Part shown: positions 21,237-29,275 of the stretch, one piece after another
Numbering within the stretch: the stretch's first letter is position 1
Layout: each line of letters starts with the position of its first letter
Notes under the pieces: model-generated
Told to the model about the DNA's origin: nothing
What the model saw: only the letters and a program-made list of their open reading frames with translations
Databases searched by the model: none
Program-made: the position numbers and the translations under genes
Assembly: GCF_000960975.1 (NCBI RefSeq)
Contig: NZ_CP010803.1
Coordinates: 248,001 to 312,000 of the forward strand
Origin: Martelella endophytica
GTDB lineage: Bacteria > Pseudomonadota > Alphaproteobacteria > Rhizobiales > Rhizobiaceae
Length of the DNA: 64,000 bases
Direction: 5' to 3'

Positions 21237-21251
21237 TGATTCCAATTATCA
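21237..21251. promoter_or_regulatory. Putative RirA (iron-responsive) box 2
   Basis: TGATTCCAATTATCA again matches TGA-N9-TCA, here with AT-rich flanks, and ends 31 bp before the hemP start. Its position close to the hemP promoter makes it the more likely repressor site for hemP-hmuSTUV. Confidence 0.6.
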
Positions 21252-21282
21252 AGTTTATAGAACCAAGACAACATACGTGACG

Positions 21283-21456
21283 ATGAACGACACGAAAACG
21301 GACCGTGGCGAGGCCCGCGAGAAACAATCGGAAACCCCTGCCGTCCTCGAAAGCGACACGCTTTTCCGGGGCGCAAGCGAGATCATCATCCGCCATCAGG
21401 GGGCCGATTACCGCATGAAGATCACCCGTCAGGGCAAGCTCATCCTGAACAAATAG
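21283..21456 (+). CDS. hemP: Hemin uptake protein HemP/HmuP
   Basis: A 57-residue protein, MNDTKTDRGEAREKQ at its start and ending YRMKITRQGKLILNK. The core (LFRGASEIIIRHQGADYRMKI read as LFRGASEIIIRHQ and DYRMKITRQGKLILNK) is diagnostic of the HemP/HmuP family. In Bradyrhizobium and Sinorhizobium HmuP is needed for expression of the heme receptor gene, acting as a regulator with Irr. It is the first gene of the hmu operon, 10 bp before hmuS, and lies directly downstream of two TGA-N9-TCA boxes. Confidence 0.92.
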   Translation: MNDTKTDRGEAREKQSETPAVLESDTLFRGASEIIIRHQGADYRMKITRQGKLILNK

Positions 21457-21466
21457 GCAAGAGACG

Positions 21467-22531
21467 ATGACCGAGCAGAAGACCCCCGAAGAAATCCGCG
21501 CCTTCCGCCGCGACAACCCGAAGATGCGCGAACGCGACATCGCCCGCATCCTCGGCATCAGCGAGGCCGAGCTGGTCGCCGCCGAAGTCGGCCTCACGGC
21601 GACGCGCATCGACGCGAACCCCACCCCGCTTCTCGCCCACGCCGAAGGTTTCGGCGAGATCATGGCGCTGTCGCGCAATGAAAGCGCGGTACACGAGAAG
21701 ATCGGCATCTTCGAAAACATCAAGAGCGGCAAGAACTCGGCCATCGTGCTCGGCGAGAATATCGACCTGCGCATCTTCCCGAGCCGCTGGGCCCATGCCT
21801 TCGCCGTCACCAAGACCGACGATGAAGGCAATGAGAAGCTCAGCCTGCAATATTTCGACAAGACCGGCACCGCGGTGTTCAAGCTCCACTGGCGCCCGGC
21901 CTCCAATGTCGAGGCCTATCACCGATTCGTTTCGGAGACCCGGCTTGAGGCGCAGAGCCAGACGGTTGAAACCGAGGCCTTCACCGCCCACGACGCCGAT
22001 CATGCCCGCGATCCCGATGCCGTCGATGTCGAATTGCTGCGCGACCGCTGGAGCGCGCTCACCGACACGCACCAGTTCTTCGGCATGCTGAACGAGTTGA
22101 AGGTGCACCGCAAGACGGCGCTCTCATCGGTCGGCGATGACTATGCGGTCCGGCTCGCGGACGATGCCGTCACGGCGCTTCTGACCAAGGCCTCCGCCCT
22201 TCAGGAACTGCCGCTGATGGTGTTCGTTTCCAATCGCGGCATCGTCCAGATCCATTCCGGGCCGATTTCGAAGGTCGCCGAGATGGGGCCGTGGATCAAC
22301 ATCATGGACCCGACCTTCCACCTGCACCTGCGCCGCGACCACATTGCCGAGACCTGGCTGGTCAGAAAGCCGACCAGCGACGGCCACGTTACCTCGATCG
22401 AGGCCTTCAATGCCGAGGGCGAGATGATCATCCAGTTCTTCGGAAAGCGGCTGGAAGGCTATGCGGAGCGGCCATTGTGGCGCGAACTCGCAGAAGGCCT
22501 GCCCCGCGCCGGCGCAATGGCGGTCGCCTGA
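21467..22531 (+). CDS. hmuS: Heme-binding / heme-degrading protein HmuS
   Basis: A cytoplasmic 354-residue HemS/ChuX-family protein that accepts heme after import and, in several species, cleaves it to release iron. It shows the expected internal duplication: the N-half motif FENIKSGKNSAIVLGENIDLR and the C-half motif VFVSNRGIVQIHSGPISKV occupy equivalent positions, each followed by FNLHLR-type strands (RIFPSRWAHAF; FHLHLRRDHIAETW). The ATG follows a gcaagaga site. It is followed after 13 bp by hmuT. Confidence 0.95.
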   Translation: MTEQKTPEEIRAFRRDNPKMRERDIARILGISEAELVAAEVGLTATRIDANPTPLLAHAEGFGEIMALSRNESAVHEKIGIFENIKSGKNSAIVLGENIDLRIFPSRWAHAFAVTKTDDEGNEKLSLQYFDKTGTAVFKLHWRPASNVEAYHRFVSETRLEAQSQTVETEAFTAHDADHARDPDAVDVELLRDRWSALTDTHQFFGMLNELKVHRKTALSSVGDDYAVRLADDAVTALLTKASALQELPLMVFVSNRGIVQIHSGPISKVAEMGPWINIMDPTFHLHLRRDHIAETWLVRKPTSDGHVTSIEAFNAEGEMIIQFFGKRLEGYAERPLWRELAEGLPRAGAMAVA

Positions 22532-22544
22532 GGAGATGCCCGCC

Positions 22545-23405
22545 ATGAATGCCCTGAAGACGCTCGCCCTTCTGACCGCAGGCCTGCTTTCCGCCAACGC
22601 CGCGCTTGCGGCCGAGCCGCTTGCCGATCCCTCGCGGCTCGTCACCATCGGCGGTTCGGTGACCGAGATCGTCTATGCGCTCGGCGCCGGCGACGAGATC
22701 GTCGGCCGCGACACCACCAGCACCTTCCCGCCCGAGGCGAATGACCTGCCGGACGTCGGCTACATGCGACAATTGTCCCCGGAGGGCGTGCTCTCGGTCA
22801 GCCCGACGGCGATCATCTCGATCGAAGGCGCCGGCCCGCCGGAAACCATCGATGTGTTGAAGAAGGCCGATCTCGACTTCGCCGAAGTGCCCGAAGCCTA
22901 TAGCCGCGACGGCATCATCGAGAAGGTGAAGACCATCGGCACGCTGATCGGTCGCAAGACCGAGGCGGAGGCGCTCGCAGCCGACATCGCCGCCGATCTC
23001 GACCCGATCCTCGCGGCAAACGAGGCGCGGACAGAGAAGAAGCGCGCGATCTTCATCCTGTCGCTTCGCGGCGGCAAGGTGATGGGTTCCGGCACCGGCA
23101 CGGCGGCCAACGGCGTCATCGAGGCGGCCGGGCTCGAGAATGCCATCGGCGACTTCCCCGGCTACAAGGCGCTCTCCGACGAGGCGGTTATCGAAGCGGC
23201 GCCCGACATCATCCTCGTCATGGGCGGCGCCGCAGGCGGCCATTCGCTGAGTAATGACGACATGGCCGGTCAGCCGGCACTGGCGCTGACGCCTGCCGTC
23301 CAGAACGGCGCGATCTACCATATCGACCCGGTCGGCATGATGAATTTCGGACCGCGCTTTGCCGACAACCTGAAGACACTGACCGACGAAATCTACGGAA
23401 AGTGA
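22545..23405 (+). CDS. hmuT: Periplasmic heme-binding protein HmuT
   Basis: Solute-binding component of the heme ABC importer, class III (BtuF/TroA-like). I chose the ATG at 22545 (MNALKTLALLTAGLLSANAALA, 286 residues), 9 bp after an AGGAG site; the in-frame ATG at 22536 abuts that site. The signal peptide is followed by RLVTIGGSVTEIVYALGAGD, typical of the family. VGYMRQLSPEGVLS contains the Tyr likely to ligate heme iron. Permease and ATPase genes follow immediately. Confidence 0.94.
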   Translation: MNALKTLALLTAGLLSANAALAAEPLADPSRLVTIGGSVTEIVYALGAGDEIVGRDTTSTFPPEANDLPDVGYMRQLSPEGVLSVSPTAIISIEGAGPPETIDVLKKADLDFAEVPEAYSRDGIIEKVKTIGTLIGRKTEAEALAADIAADLDPILAANEARTEKKRAIFILSLRGGKVMGSGTGTAANGVIEAAGLENAIGDFPGYKALSDEAVIEAAPDIILVMGGAAGGHSLSNDDMAGQPALALTPAVQNGAIYHIDPVGMMNFGPRFADNLKTLTDEIYGK

Positions 23406-23412
23406 GACTGGC

Positions 23413-24507
23413 ATGGCGATGATGGACGCGCTGAGCACACGGCAAGCCCACTGGCGCGCGACCGGCGACCGATCCCGGATCGCCGTCGCGACCATCTTCG
23501 TGCTTGCCGTCGTCTCGATGGCGGTACTGCTGATCTCGGTTGCGACCGGCGCCTCGGATGCCTCGGTGTTCGATGTTGCCCGCGCCATCCTTACCGGCGG
23601 CGCCGACGACGCGCTGGCGGCACGCGACCGCATCATCATCTTCGATATCCGCCTGCCGCGCGCGGTGATGGGCTTCCTCGTCGGCGCCTCGCTTGCGGTC
23701 TGTGGCACGGCCATGCAGGGCCTGTTCCGCAATCCGCTGGCCGATCCGGGGCTTGTCGGCGTCTCCGCCGGCGCCGGCTTCGGCGCGGTGGTGATGATCG
23801 TGCTCGGCGGCACGGTGGCGGCGCCGGTCTATAACCTGCTCAGCTTCTACGCCTTGCCGGCGGCCGCCTTCCTCGGCGGCCTGGTGACCACATTGCTGCT
23901 CTATCGCATAGCCACCCGCCACGGGCAAACCTCGGTTGCCACCATGCTGCTTGCCGGCATCGCGCTTTCGGCGCTGACGGGCGCGGCCACCGGCTTTCTC
24001 GTCTATCTCGCCAACGACCAGCAGCTTCGCGACCTGACGTTCTGGTCGATGGGCTCGCTTGCCGGCGCGACCTGGACCAAGGTCTTCGCCATCCTGCCGA
24101 TCATGGCCGCAGCCTTTGCCGTATTGCCCTTCATGGCGAAGGGGCTGAACGCGATCACGCTCGGCGAAGCGACGGCCTTCCATATCGGCATTCCCGTACA
24201 GCGGCTGAAGAACGTCACCATCGTCGCGGTGGCGGCCGCGACCGGCGCGGGCGTCGCCGTTTCCGGCGGCATCGGTTTTGTCGGCATCGTCGTACCGCAC
24301 CTGCTGCGCCTCGTCATTGGCCCGGATCACCGCTTCCTGCTGCCGGCCGCAGCCCTTCTCGGCGGTGCCCTTCTGGTGCTTGCCGACATGTTCGCACGCA
24401 CGGCTGTCGCGCCGGCCGAGCTGCCGATCGGCATCATCACCGCCGTTGCCGGCGGGCCATTCTTCCTGTGGATCCTGCTGCGCAACCGCTCGCGGCTCAA
24501 CCTGTGA
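23413..24507 (+). CDS. hmuU: Heme ABC transporter permease HmuU
   Basis: A 364-residue FecCD-type permease with about nine or ten membrane helices. The first helix is near residues 20-45 (IAVATIFVLAVVSMAVLLIS). Family signatures include DIRLPRAVMGFLVGASLAV, AMQGLFRNPLADPGLVGVSAGA (here AMQGLFRNPLADPG) and the C-terminal GIGFVGIVVPHLLRLVIGPDH region that contacts the ATPase. It lies 7 bp after hmuT and 4 bp before hmuV. Confidence 0.95.
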   Translation: MAMMDALSTRQAHWRATGDRSRIAVATIFVLAVVSMAVLLISVATGASDASVFDVARAILTGGADDALAARDRIIIFDIRLPRAVMGFLVGASLAVCGTAMQGLFRNPLADPGLVGVSAGAGFGAVVMIVLGGTVAAPVYNLLSFYALPAAAFLGGLVTTLLLYRIATRHGQTSVATMLLAGIALSALTGAATGFLVYLANDQQLRDLTFWSMGSLAGATWTKVFAILPIMAAAFAVLPFMAKGLNAITLGEATAFHIGIPVQRLKNVTIVAVAAATGAGVAVSGGIGFVGIVVPHLLRLVIGPDHRFLLPAAALLGGALLVLADMFARTAVAPAELPIGIITAVAGGPFFLWILLRNRSRLNL

Positions 24508-24511
24508 CGGC

Positions 24512-25309
24512 ATGATGATCACCACCCGCGACATATCCGTCACCCTTTCGGGCCGTTCGGTGCTGCATGGCGTATCGCTTCAGGCGCCGGCCGGACGTCT
24601 CACCGCCATTTGCGGGCCGAACGGCTGCGGCAAGACCACGACGCTGAAGACGATCGCCGGCGACATCACCCCGCAATCGGGCGCCGTCACGATCAACACT
24701 CGGGAGATAGCCAGCCTGGCGCCGTGGCAGCTTGCCGAACTGCGTGGCGTGCTGCCGCAGGCCTCAAACCTCGCCTTTCCGTTCACCGTCACCGAAGTGT
24801 TGCGCATGGGGCTTTCCGGACGCGGCCACCGCGCAGCGGACAAGGATCGCGCGGTGATCGCCGCCGCGCTTGCCGCCGTCGACCTGAAAGGCTTCGAGGG
24901 CCGCTTCTATCAGGAGTTATCCGGCGGCGAACAGCAACGCGTGCAGCTCGCCCGCGTGCTCTGCCAGATCGAACGCCCCGTTGAGGACGGAACGCCGCGC
25001 TGGCTGCTGCTCGACGAGCCCGTGGCGAGCCTCGATATCCGCCACCAGCTTGCCATCATGCGGCTCGCCCGCGGCTTCGCCGAGGCCGGCGGCGGCGTCA
25101 TCGCCGTGATGCACGACCTCAACCTGACCGCACTTTATGCCGACCATGTGGTGCTGATGAAGGAGGGCAGGATCGCCGCAGCGGGCGCGCCAAGGGATGT
25201 GCTCACCGACGACAATCTCTATGCCGTCTTCCGCGCCCGCCTTTCCGTCAACCAGATACCACGGGACGACACCCCCTTCGTGCTGCCGCATTCGGCGGCC
25301 AGCGAATAG
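24512..25309 (+). CDS. hmuV: Heme ABC transporter ATP-binding protein HmuV
   Basis: ATPase of the heme importer, 265 residues from the first of two adjacent ATGs (24512 or 24515). Walker A reads GPNGCGKTT, the signature is LSGGEQQRVQLARVL, Walker B is WLLLDEPVASLD and the switch His is in AVMHDLN. HPxQ-like spacing and length match HmuV/HemV. It ends the operon and is convergent with rsmD. The frame is open upstream into hmuU but carries no homology there. Confidence 0.94.
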   Translation: MMITTRDISVTLSGRSVLHGVSLQAPAGRLTAICGPNGCGKTTTLKTIAGDITPQSGAVTINTREIASLAPWQLAELRGVLPQASNLAFPFTVTEVLRMGLSGRGHRAADKDRAVIAAALAAVDLKGFEGRFYQELSGGEQQRVQLARVLCQIERPVEDGTPRWLLLDEPVASLDIRHQLAIMRLARGFAEAGGGVIAVMHDLNLTALYADHVVLMKEGRIAAAGAPRDVLTDDNLYAVFRARLSVNQIPRDDTPFVLPHSAASE

Positions 25310-25374
25310 GCGCAGAAGGCACGGACGCTCCCGCGCTTGACGGCGCCTCGCCCACGGGTGACGGGGCGAAGGGC

Positions 25375-25932
25375 TCAGCCCCTATAGCGATAGAAATGCA
25401 TACGCGTGTCGCCGAACTCGCGGGTTTCGAGGGCTTCGTAACCGGCGGAAATCTCCGGCGTCACGTCGGCGCGTTCCTCGAGGATGGCAAGTGCGCCCGG
25501 CTTCAGCCAGCCGCCCGTGGCCGCCGCCGTGAACGCCTTTTCGCCGAGGCCCTTGCCATAGGGCGGGTCGGCGAACAGGAATTCATAGGGTTCAAGCTTG
25601 CCGGCAACACCGAGCGAGGTGGCATCGCGGCGCATGATGCGCGTGCGCCCGGCAAGGCCGAGCGTTTCGATGTTCGACCACAGCAGGCCCCGTCCCTCGA
25701 CGCTGTTTTCGACGAAGAGCACCGCCTTGACGCCGCGCGACAGGGCCTCAAGCCCCATCGCACCGGTTCCGGCAAAGAGATCCATCATCCGGGTGCCTTC
25801 CAGTGCCTCCGGATAGGCATGCATCAGGATATTGAACAGGCTCTCGCGGGTGCGGTCGGTCGTCGGCCGGATGTCGGATGACTTCGGCGTTGCAAGCGGC
25901 CGCCCGCGGAACTCACCGCCGACGATCCGCAT
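25375..25932 (-). CDS. rsmD: 16S rRNA (guanine(966)-N(2))-methyltransferase RsmD
   Basis: SAM-dependent methyltransferase acting on 16S rRNA G966 during 30S assembly. The start at 25932 gives MRIVGGEFRGRPLATPKS, the conserved RsmD N-terminus, and 185 residues. MDLFAGTGAMGLEALSRG is the SAM-binding loop and FADPPYG is the DPPY catalytic motif. The start overlaps the 3' end of the upstream pseudouridine synthase gene by 20 bp, so they are co-transcribed. The in-frame extension to 26478 only translates the antisense/out-of-frame version of that gene's low-complexity tail and is rejected. Confidence 0.95.
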   Translation of the reverse strand: MRIVGGEFRGRPLATPKSSDIRPTTDRTRESLFNILMHAYPEALEGTRMMDLFAGTGAMGLEALSRGVKAVLFVENSVEGRGLLWSNIETLGLAGRTRIMRRDATSLGVAGKLEPYEFLFADPPYGKGLGEKAFTAAATGGWLKPGALAILEERADVTPEISAGYEALETREFGDTRMHFYRYRG

Positions 25933-27415
25933 TGCCCCTCGGCCCCTTGCCCGAACCGCCACGCGGTCCACTGTCCCGAGAACCACCACCGCGCTTATCG
26001 CCGGAAGGACGGCCTTCCCGTTTCGGGCCGCCGCCCTCAAAACGCTTCTCGCCGGCCGGGCGACCTTCGCCACGCGGCCGTTTCGGCCCGTCGAAACGCT
26101 TGCCTTCGCTCGCGCCGCCTGCCTCGCGCGGCTTGCGCGGGCCACCGGCGCCACCGGGCTTGGCGAAGGACTTGCCCTTGCCGCCGGCCTTTGCGCCTGC
26201 CGGACGCGGGCTCTTGCGGACCTCGCCCTCGGCGCCCGAAGCTGACGGCTTGCGACGTTCATCACGGCGGGCGTCACGGCGCGCGTCCTCGCGGGCGCGG
26301 TCCTCGGCCTTCTTCTTCGCCTTGGGCCCCAGCGGACGGGCGCCCGGCGCCATCCAGACATTGGTGGAGCGGTTGCGGGTCTCGATATCCTTGAAGACCT
26401 TTTCCTCGGCACCCTTGCGCTTGGTGTCGAGTCGATCACGACCGCGTTCGGAGCGTTCGCCACGATCGAGCTTTTCACGGCGCGGCGTCCGCTTCGGTTC
26501 CTCGACGGGTTCCGCCTTGCTCACCGGCGCCTCGCCATCGTGATAGATCGGCGCATCGAAATTGGCACCGGATTCCTCGATCAGACGCGGGCCGAGCTGG
26601 TCGCGCAGCGTGCGGCCGCGCACTTCCATGACATTGCCCTCGGCAATCTCGCCGAGCTGGAACGGACCGTAGGAAATCCGGATCAGCCGGCCGACCTCAA
26701 GACCGAGCGCGCCGAGCACGTTCTTGATCTCGCGGTTCTTGCCTTCGCGCAGGCCCATGGTGATCCAGACGTTGGAGCCCTGCACCCGGTCGAGCGTCGC
26801 ATCGATCGCGCCGTAGAGCACGCCGTCGACGGCGATGCCGTCCTTCAGCTTGTCGAGATCGGCCTGCTCGATCTTGCCGTGGGCGCGCACGCGGTAGCGC
26901 CTCAGCCACCCGGTTGCCGGCAGTTCCAGCACCCGCGCCAGACCGCCGTCATTGGTGAGCAGCAGCAGGCCCTCGGTGTTGATGTCGAGACGGCCGATGG
27001 AGATGACGCGCGGCAGGTCCTTCGGCAGGTTGTCGAAGACGGTCGGCCGGCCTTCCGGATCGGCATTGGTGGTCACGAGCCCCGCGGGCTTGTGGTAGAT
27101 CCACAGTCTGGTGCGCTCGATGCCGCGGATTTCCTCGTCATCAACCTCGATCTTGTCGGCAAGCGTGACGTTGATGGCCGGGGTTTCGAGCAGCTTGCCA
27201 TTCACCTTGACGCGGCCATCGAGGATCATCCGCTCGGCATCGCGCCTGGAGGCGACGCCGGCGCGCGCCAGGATCTTGGAGATGCGCTCGGGCTCGCCGG
27301 GCACGGCCTCTGCCTTCGGCGCCGCCTTGCGGGGCGCTGCCTTGCCTTCCGGCTTTCCGCCCTTCGACCCGCCCGGCTTGCCGCCACGCTTTGGAAATTT
27401 GCTTTTATCGTTCAT
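25913..27415 (-). CDS. rluB: RluB-type 23S rRNA pseudouridine synthase with long basic tail
   Basis: Isomerises a uridine of 23S rRNA (position 2605 in the E. coli RluB family; specificity here is inferred). After a Lys/Gly-rich leader (1-42) comes an S4 RNA-binding domain (RISKILARAGVASRRDAERM, about 44-90), then the RsuA/RluB catalytic domain with GRLDINTEGLLLLTNDG carrying the catalytic Asp, and GKNREIKNVLGALGLEV. From about residue 290 to 500 the protein is a disordered Arg/Lys/Gly/Pro-rich tail (e.g. GGSRDSGPRGGSGKGPRG), nearly as long as the enzyme. Such tails are common in alphaproteobacterial RluB but vary widely. Confidence 0.9.
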   Translation of the reverse strand: MNDKSKFPKRGGKPGGSKGGKPEGKAAPRKAAPKAEAVPGEPERISKILARAGVASRRDAERMILDGRVKVNGKLLETPAINVTLADKIEVDDEEIRGIERTRLWIYHKPAGLVTTNADPEGRPTVFDNLPKDLPRVISIGRLDINTEGLLLLTNDGGLARVLELPATGWLRRYRVRAHGKIEQADLDKLKDGIAVDGVLYGAIDATLDRVQGSNVWITMGLREGKNREIKNVLGALGLEVGRLIRISYGPFQLGEIAEGNVMEVRGRTLRDQLGPRLIEESGANFDAPIYHDGEAPVSKAEPVEEPKRTPRREKLDRGERSERGRDRLDTKRKGAEEKVFKDIETRNRSTNVWMAPGARPLGPKAKKKAEDRAREDARRDARRDERRKPSASGAEGEVRKSPRPAGAKAGGKGKSFAKPGGAGGPRKPREAGGASEGKRFDGPKRPRGEGRPAGEKRFEGGGPKREGRPSGDKRGGGSRDSGPRGGSGKGPRGNADRRR

Positions 27416-27481
27416 TCTTCTTTGCCTGTTGGTTCCGATCCTCTAACAGGAACGGGAAAGAGCGTTAAGAGGAAACTTGTC

Positions 27482-27928
27482 GTGGTGCCCCCGGATTTCA
27501 TGGCGATCGCGCTTGAAGCGGCGGAAGCGGCCGGAAAGCGCGGCGAAGTGCCGATCGGCGCCGTGGTGGTGCGCGATGGCATCGTGCTGGCCAGCGCCGG
27601 CAACCGCACCCGCGAACTCTTCGATCCGACGGCCCATGCCGAAATCCTAGCGCTGCGCGAAGCCTGCGCCACCGAGGGCTCCGAACGGCTTCCGGGTGCA
27701 CACCTCTATGTCACGCTGGAGCCCTGTGCCATGTGCGCCGCGGCAATCGCGTTCGCCCGCATCGAACGGCTCTATTATGGCGCCGCCGATCCCAAGGGCG
27801 GCGGCGTCGATCATGGCGGCCGGTTCTTCGACCAGCCGACCTGTCATCACCGGCCCGAGGTCTATTCCGGCTTTTCCGAAACCCGTGCCGCGACCCTTCT
27901 CAGGCAATTCTTCGAAGAACGCCGCTAG
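27482..27928 (+). CDS. tadA: tRNA-specific adenosine deaminase TadA
   Basis: Deaminates the wobble adenosine to inosine in tRNA-Arg(ACG); essential in most bacteria. The zinc-deaminase motifs are HAEILAL and TLEPCAMCAAAI (PCxxC). GAADPKGGGVDHGGRFFDQP follows as in TadA. The start is uncertain: GTG at 27482 has an aagagga site 8 bp upstream and gives 148 residues, whereas the ATG at 27500 (MAIALEAAEAAGKRGEVPIG) has no site. The gene is divergent from rluB and ends in a 4-bp CTAG overlap with the convergent GNAT gene. Confidence 0.93.
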   Translation: MVPPDFMAIALEAAEAAGKRGEVPIGAVVVRDGIVLASAGNRTRELFDPTAHAEILALREACATEGSERLPGAHLYVTLEPCAMCAAAIAFARIERLYYGAADPKGGGVDHGGRFFDQPTCHHRPEVYSGFSETRAATLLRQFFEERR

Positions 27929-28404
27929 CCGGCGGCAAATCCCGCCAGGGTGTCGTCTTCCAGCCGGTAGCGGATCCACTCGCTCTGCGGCACCCCGCCA
28001 ACGGCATCATAGACGCGGATGGCGCCGACATTCCAGTCGAGCACGCTCCATTCCATCCGCCCGCAGCCGCGCTTTACCGCGATCTCCGCAACGGCCTTCA
28101 TCAGCGCCTTGCCGAGGCCGGCACCACGATGCTCGGGATCGACATAGAGATCCTCGAGATAAATGCCGTTGCGGCCCTGCCAGGTCGAAAACGTGTAGTA
28201 ATAGACCGCGAAGCCTGCCGGCTTGCCGTCAACCTCGGCGATCAGGCCACCGGTCACCGCATCGGGACCGAACATCGCCTCCGCAATCCCCTCCACGCTG
28301 GTCTCGACCTTGTCGAGCGCCTTCTCGAACTCGGCGAGATCGCAGATGAAGCGGAAGATGGTGGCGGCGTCTTCACGCACCGCCTTCCGGATTGCAAAAC
28401 CCAT
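27925..28404 (-). CDS. GNAT N-acetyltransferase (diamine/spermidine acetyltransferase-like)
   Basis: A 159-residue GCN5-family acetyltransferase. The acetyl-CoA motif A is LEDLYVDPEHRGAGLGKALM and the region FEKALDKVETSVEG plus YYTFSTWQGRNGIYLEDL strongly resembles SAT/thialysine acetyltransferases. It would acetylate a small amine such as a polyamine or thialysine; the true substrate cannot be read from sequence. Its ATG overlaps the stop of the upstream lipoprotein gene (ATGA), so the two are translationally coupled. Confidence 0.88.
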   Translation of the reverse strand: MGFAIRKAVREDAATIFRFICDLAEFEKALDKVETSVEGIAEAMFGPDAVTGGLIAEVDGKPAGFAVYYYTFSTWQGRNGIYLEDLYVDPEHRGAGLGKALMKAVAEIAVKRGCGRMEWSVLDWNVGAIRVYDAVGGVPQSEWIRYRLEDDTLAGFAAG

Positions 28405-29090
28405 CAGTTCCGGCCGGTCGCGTAGGGCGACTGGCTCTGACTCATCTCCTCAGCCGCCCTGCTGGTGCAGTTCAGGAACAGGAAGCACTTGTCGGGGTTC
28501 TTGCCCTCGGCAAGCTGCTTGCGGCGACGCTCCTTGGTCCGCTCGTCCTCGCCGAGGTCGTTCAGTGCTTCGGGGCTCGATGCTTCGCGATAGGATGCCG
28601 GCGGGTCGATCAAATATTTCCGCTGGGAGATATCGATCGTGGTCGCTTCCTTGCGTGCCTGACGGAAGGCTTCGAGCTGTTCCTTCTCCGTCATGCCCTG
28701 CGGGTTGTTACCCGTCAACAGCGGCGAACGGTAGGACGGATTGTCCTTGTTCTCCTCGGCCTCGTCGTAGAGGCGCTGGCGCTGCTCCTCGGGCGATTCG
28801 ACCCAGCCGGGGCTGCCGGCTTCGGCGACCGATTTCTGCGGCGGCGCCAGCTGACGGCCGGACACATCGCCGGTCGGCCGCACCAGTTCGGGGCGGGCTT
28901 CGTAATCGATGTCGTTCTTCTGCTCCGGGTTGACGACCAGCACGGCGGCGCCGAGATCCTCGACGAGCTGCGTTGTCGCCTTGGTGCCGGTGCCATAGGT
29001 GGGCGCGCTGACACAGGCGGAAAGCGAAGCCATGCCAGCGAGGCCGGCAAGGGCAATTGCGATCTTCATCGAACGGGGAACAAAAGTCAT
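28404..29090 (-). CDS. Predicted lipoprotein of unknown function
   Basis: I use the ATG at 29090 (MTFVPRSMKIAIALAGLAG), preceded by aagagag; an alternative ATG at 29105 has a GGAGGA directly against it. The hydrophobic leader ends in a lipobox SLSAC, so the mature protein (about 205 residues) should be lipid-anchored. The mature part is hydrophilic and rich in Glu, Pro and Arg, with a likely helical segment (SPEEQRQRLYDEAEENKDNP) and two Cys near the end (DKCFLFLNC). I do not recognise the family. It is coupled to the downstream GNAT gene. Confidence 0.78.
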   Translation of the reverse strand: MTFVPRSMKIAIALAGLAGMASLSACVSAPTYGTGTKATTQLVEDLGAAVLVVNPEQKNDIDYEARPELVRPTGDVSGRQLAPPQKSVAEAGSPGWVESPEEQRQRLYDEAEENKDNPSYRSPLLTGNNPQGMTEKEQLEAFRQARKEATTIDISQRKYLIDPPASYREASSPEALNDLGEDERTKERRRKQLAEGKNPDKCFLFLNCTSRAAEEMSQSQSPYATGRN

Positions 29091-29238
29091 GCGCTCTCTT
29101 ACCATTCCTCCGCGCCGTCTCAGCGACGCCCGGTCTCATTTTTGGCCATCAGCCATGCTTCGGCGATGAATCCGGCTAAAACGCGACATTCCTAGCGCAG
29201 AACCACCCTTTTCGCAATTCGTCAACAGAATGAAGACG

Positions 29239-29261
29239 AAAGGCCGCGGCGAACCGCGGCC
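29239..29261 (-). terminator. Terminator downstream of ileS
   Basis: Read on the minus strand: a perfect 8-bp stem GGCCGCGG / CCGCGGCC closed by a TTCG tetraloop and followed by TTT, 14 bp past the ileS stop. Confidence 0.7.
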
Positions 29262-29275
29262 GGCCTTGGTATTTC

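Noticed and set aside
25310..25374. TCGCCC / GGGCGA hairpin between hmuV and rsmD as a bidirectional terminator
   Set aside because: The stem is only 6 bp with a 10-base loop and no T-run on either strand; too weak to annotate.
25933..26478. N-terminal extension of rsmD into the rluB tail
   Set aside because: The extension is low-complexity translation of a second frame of the rluB tail; RsmD proteins start at MRIVGG (25932).
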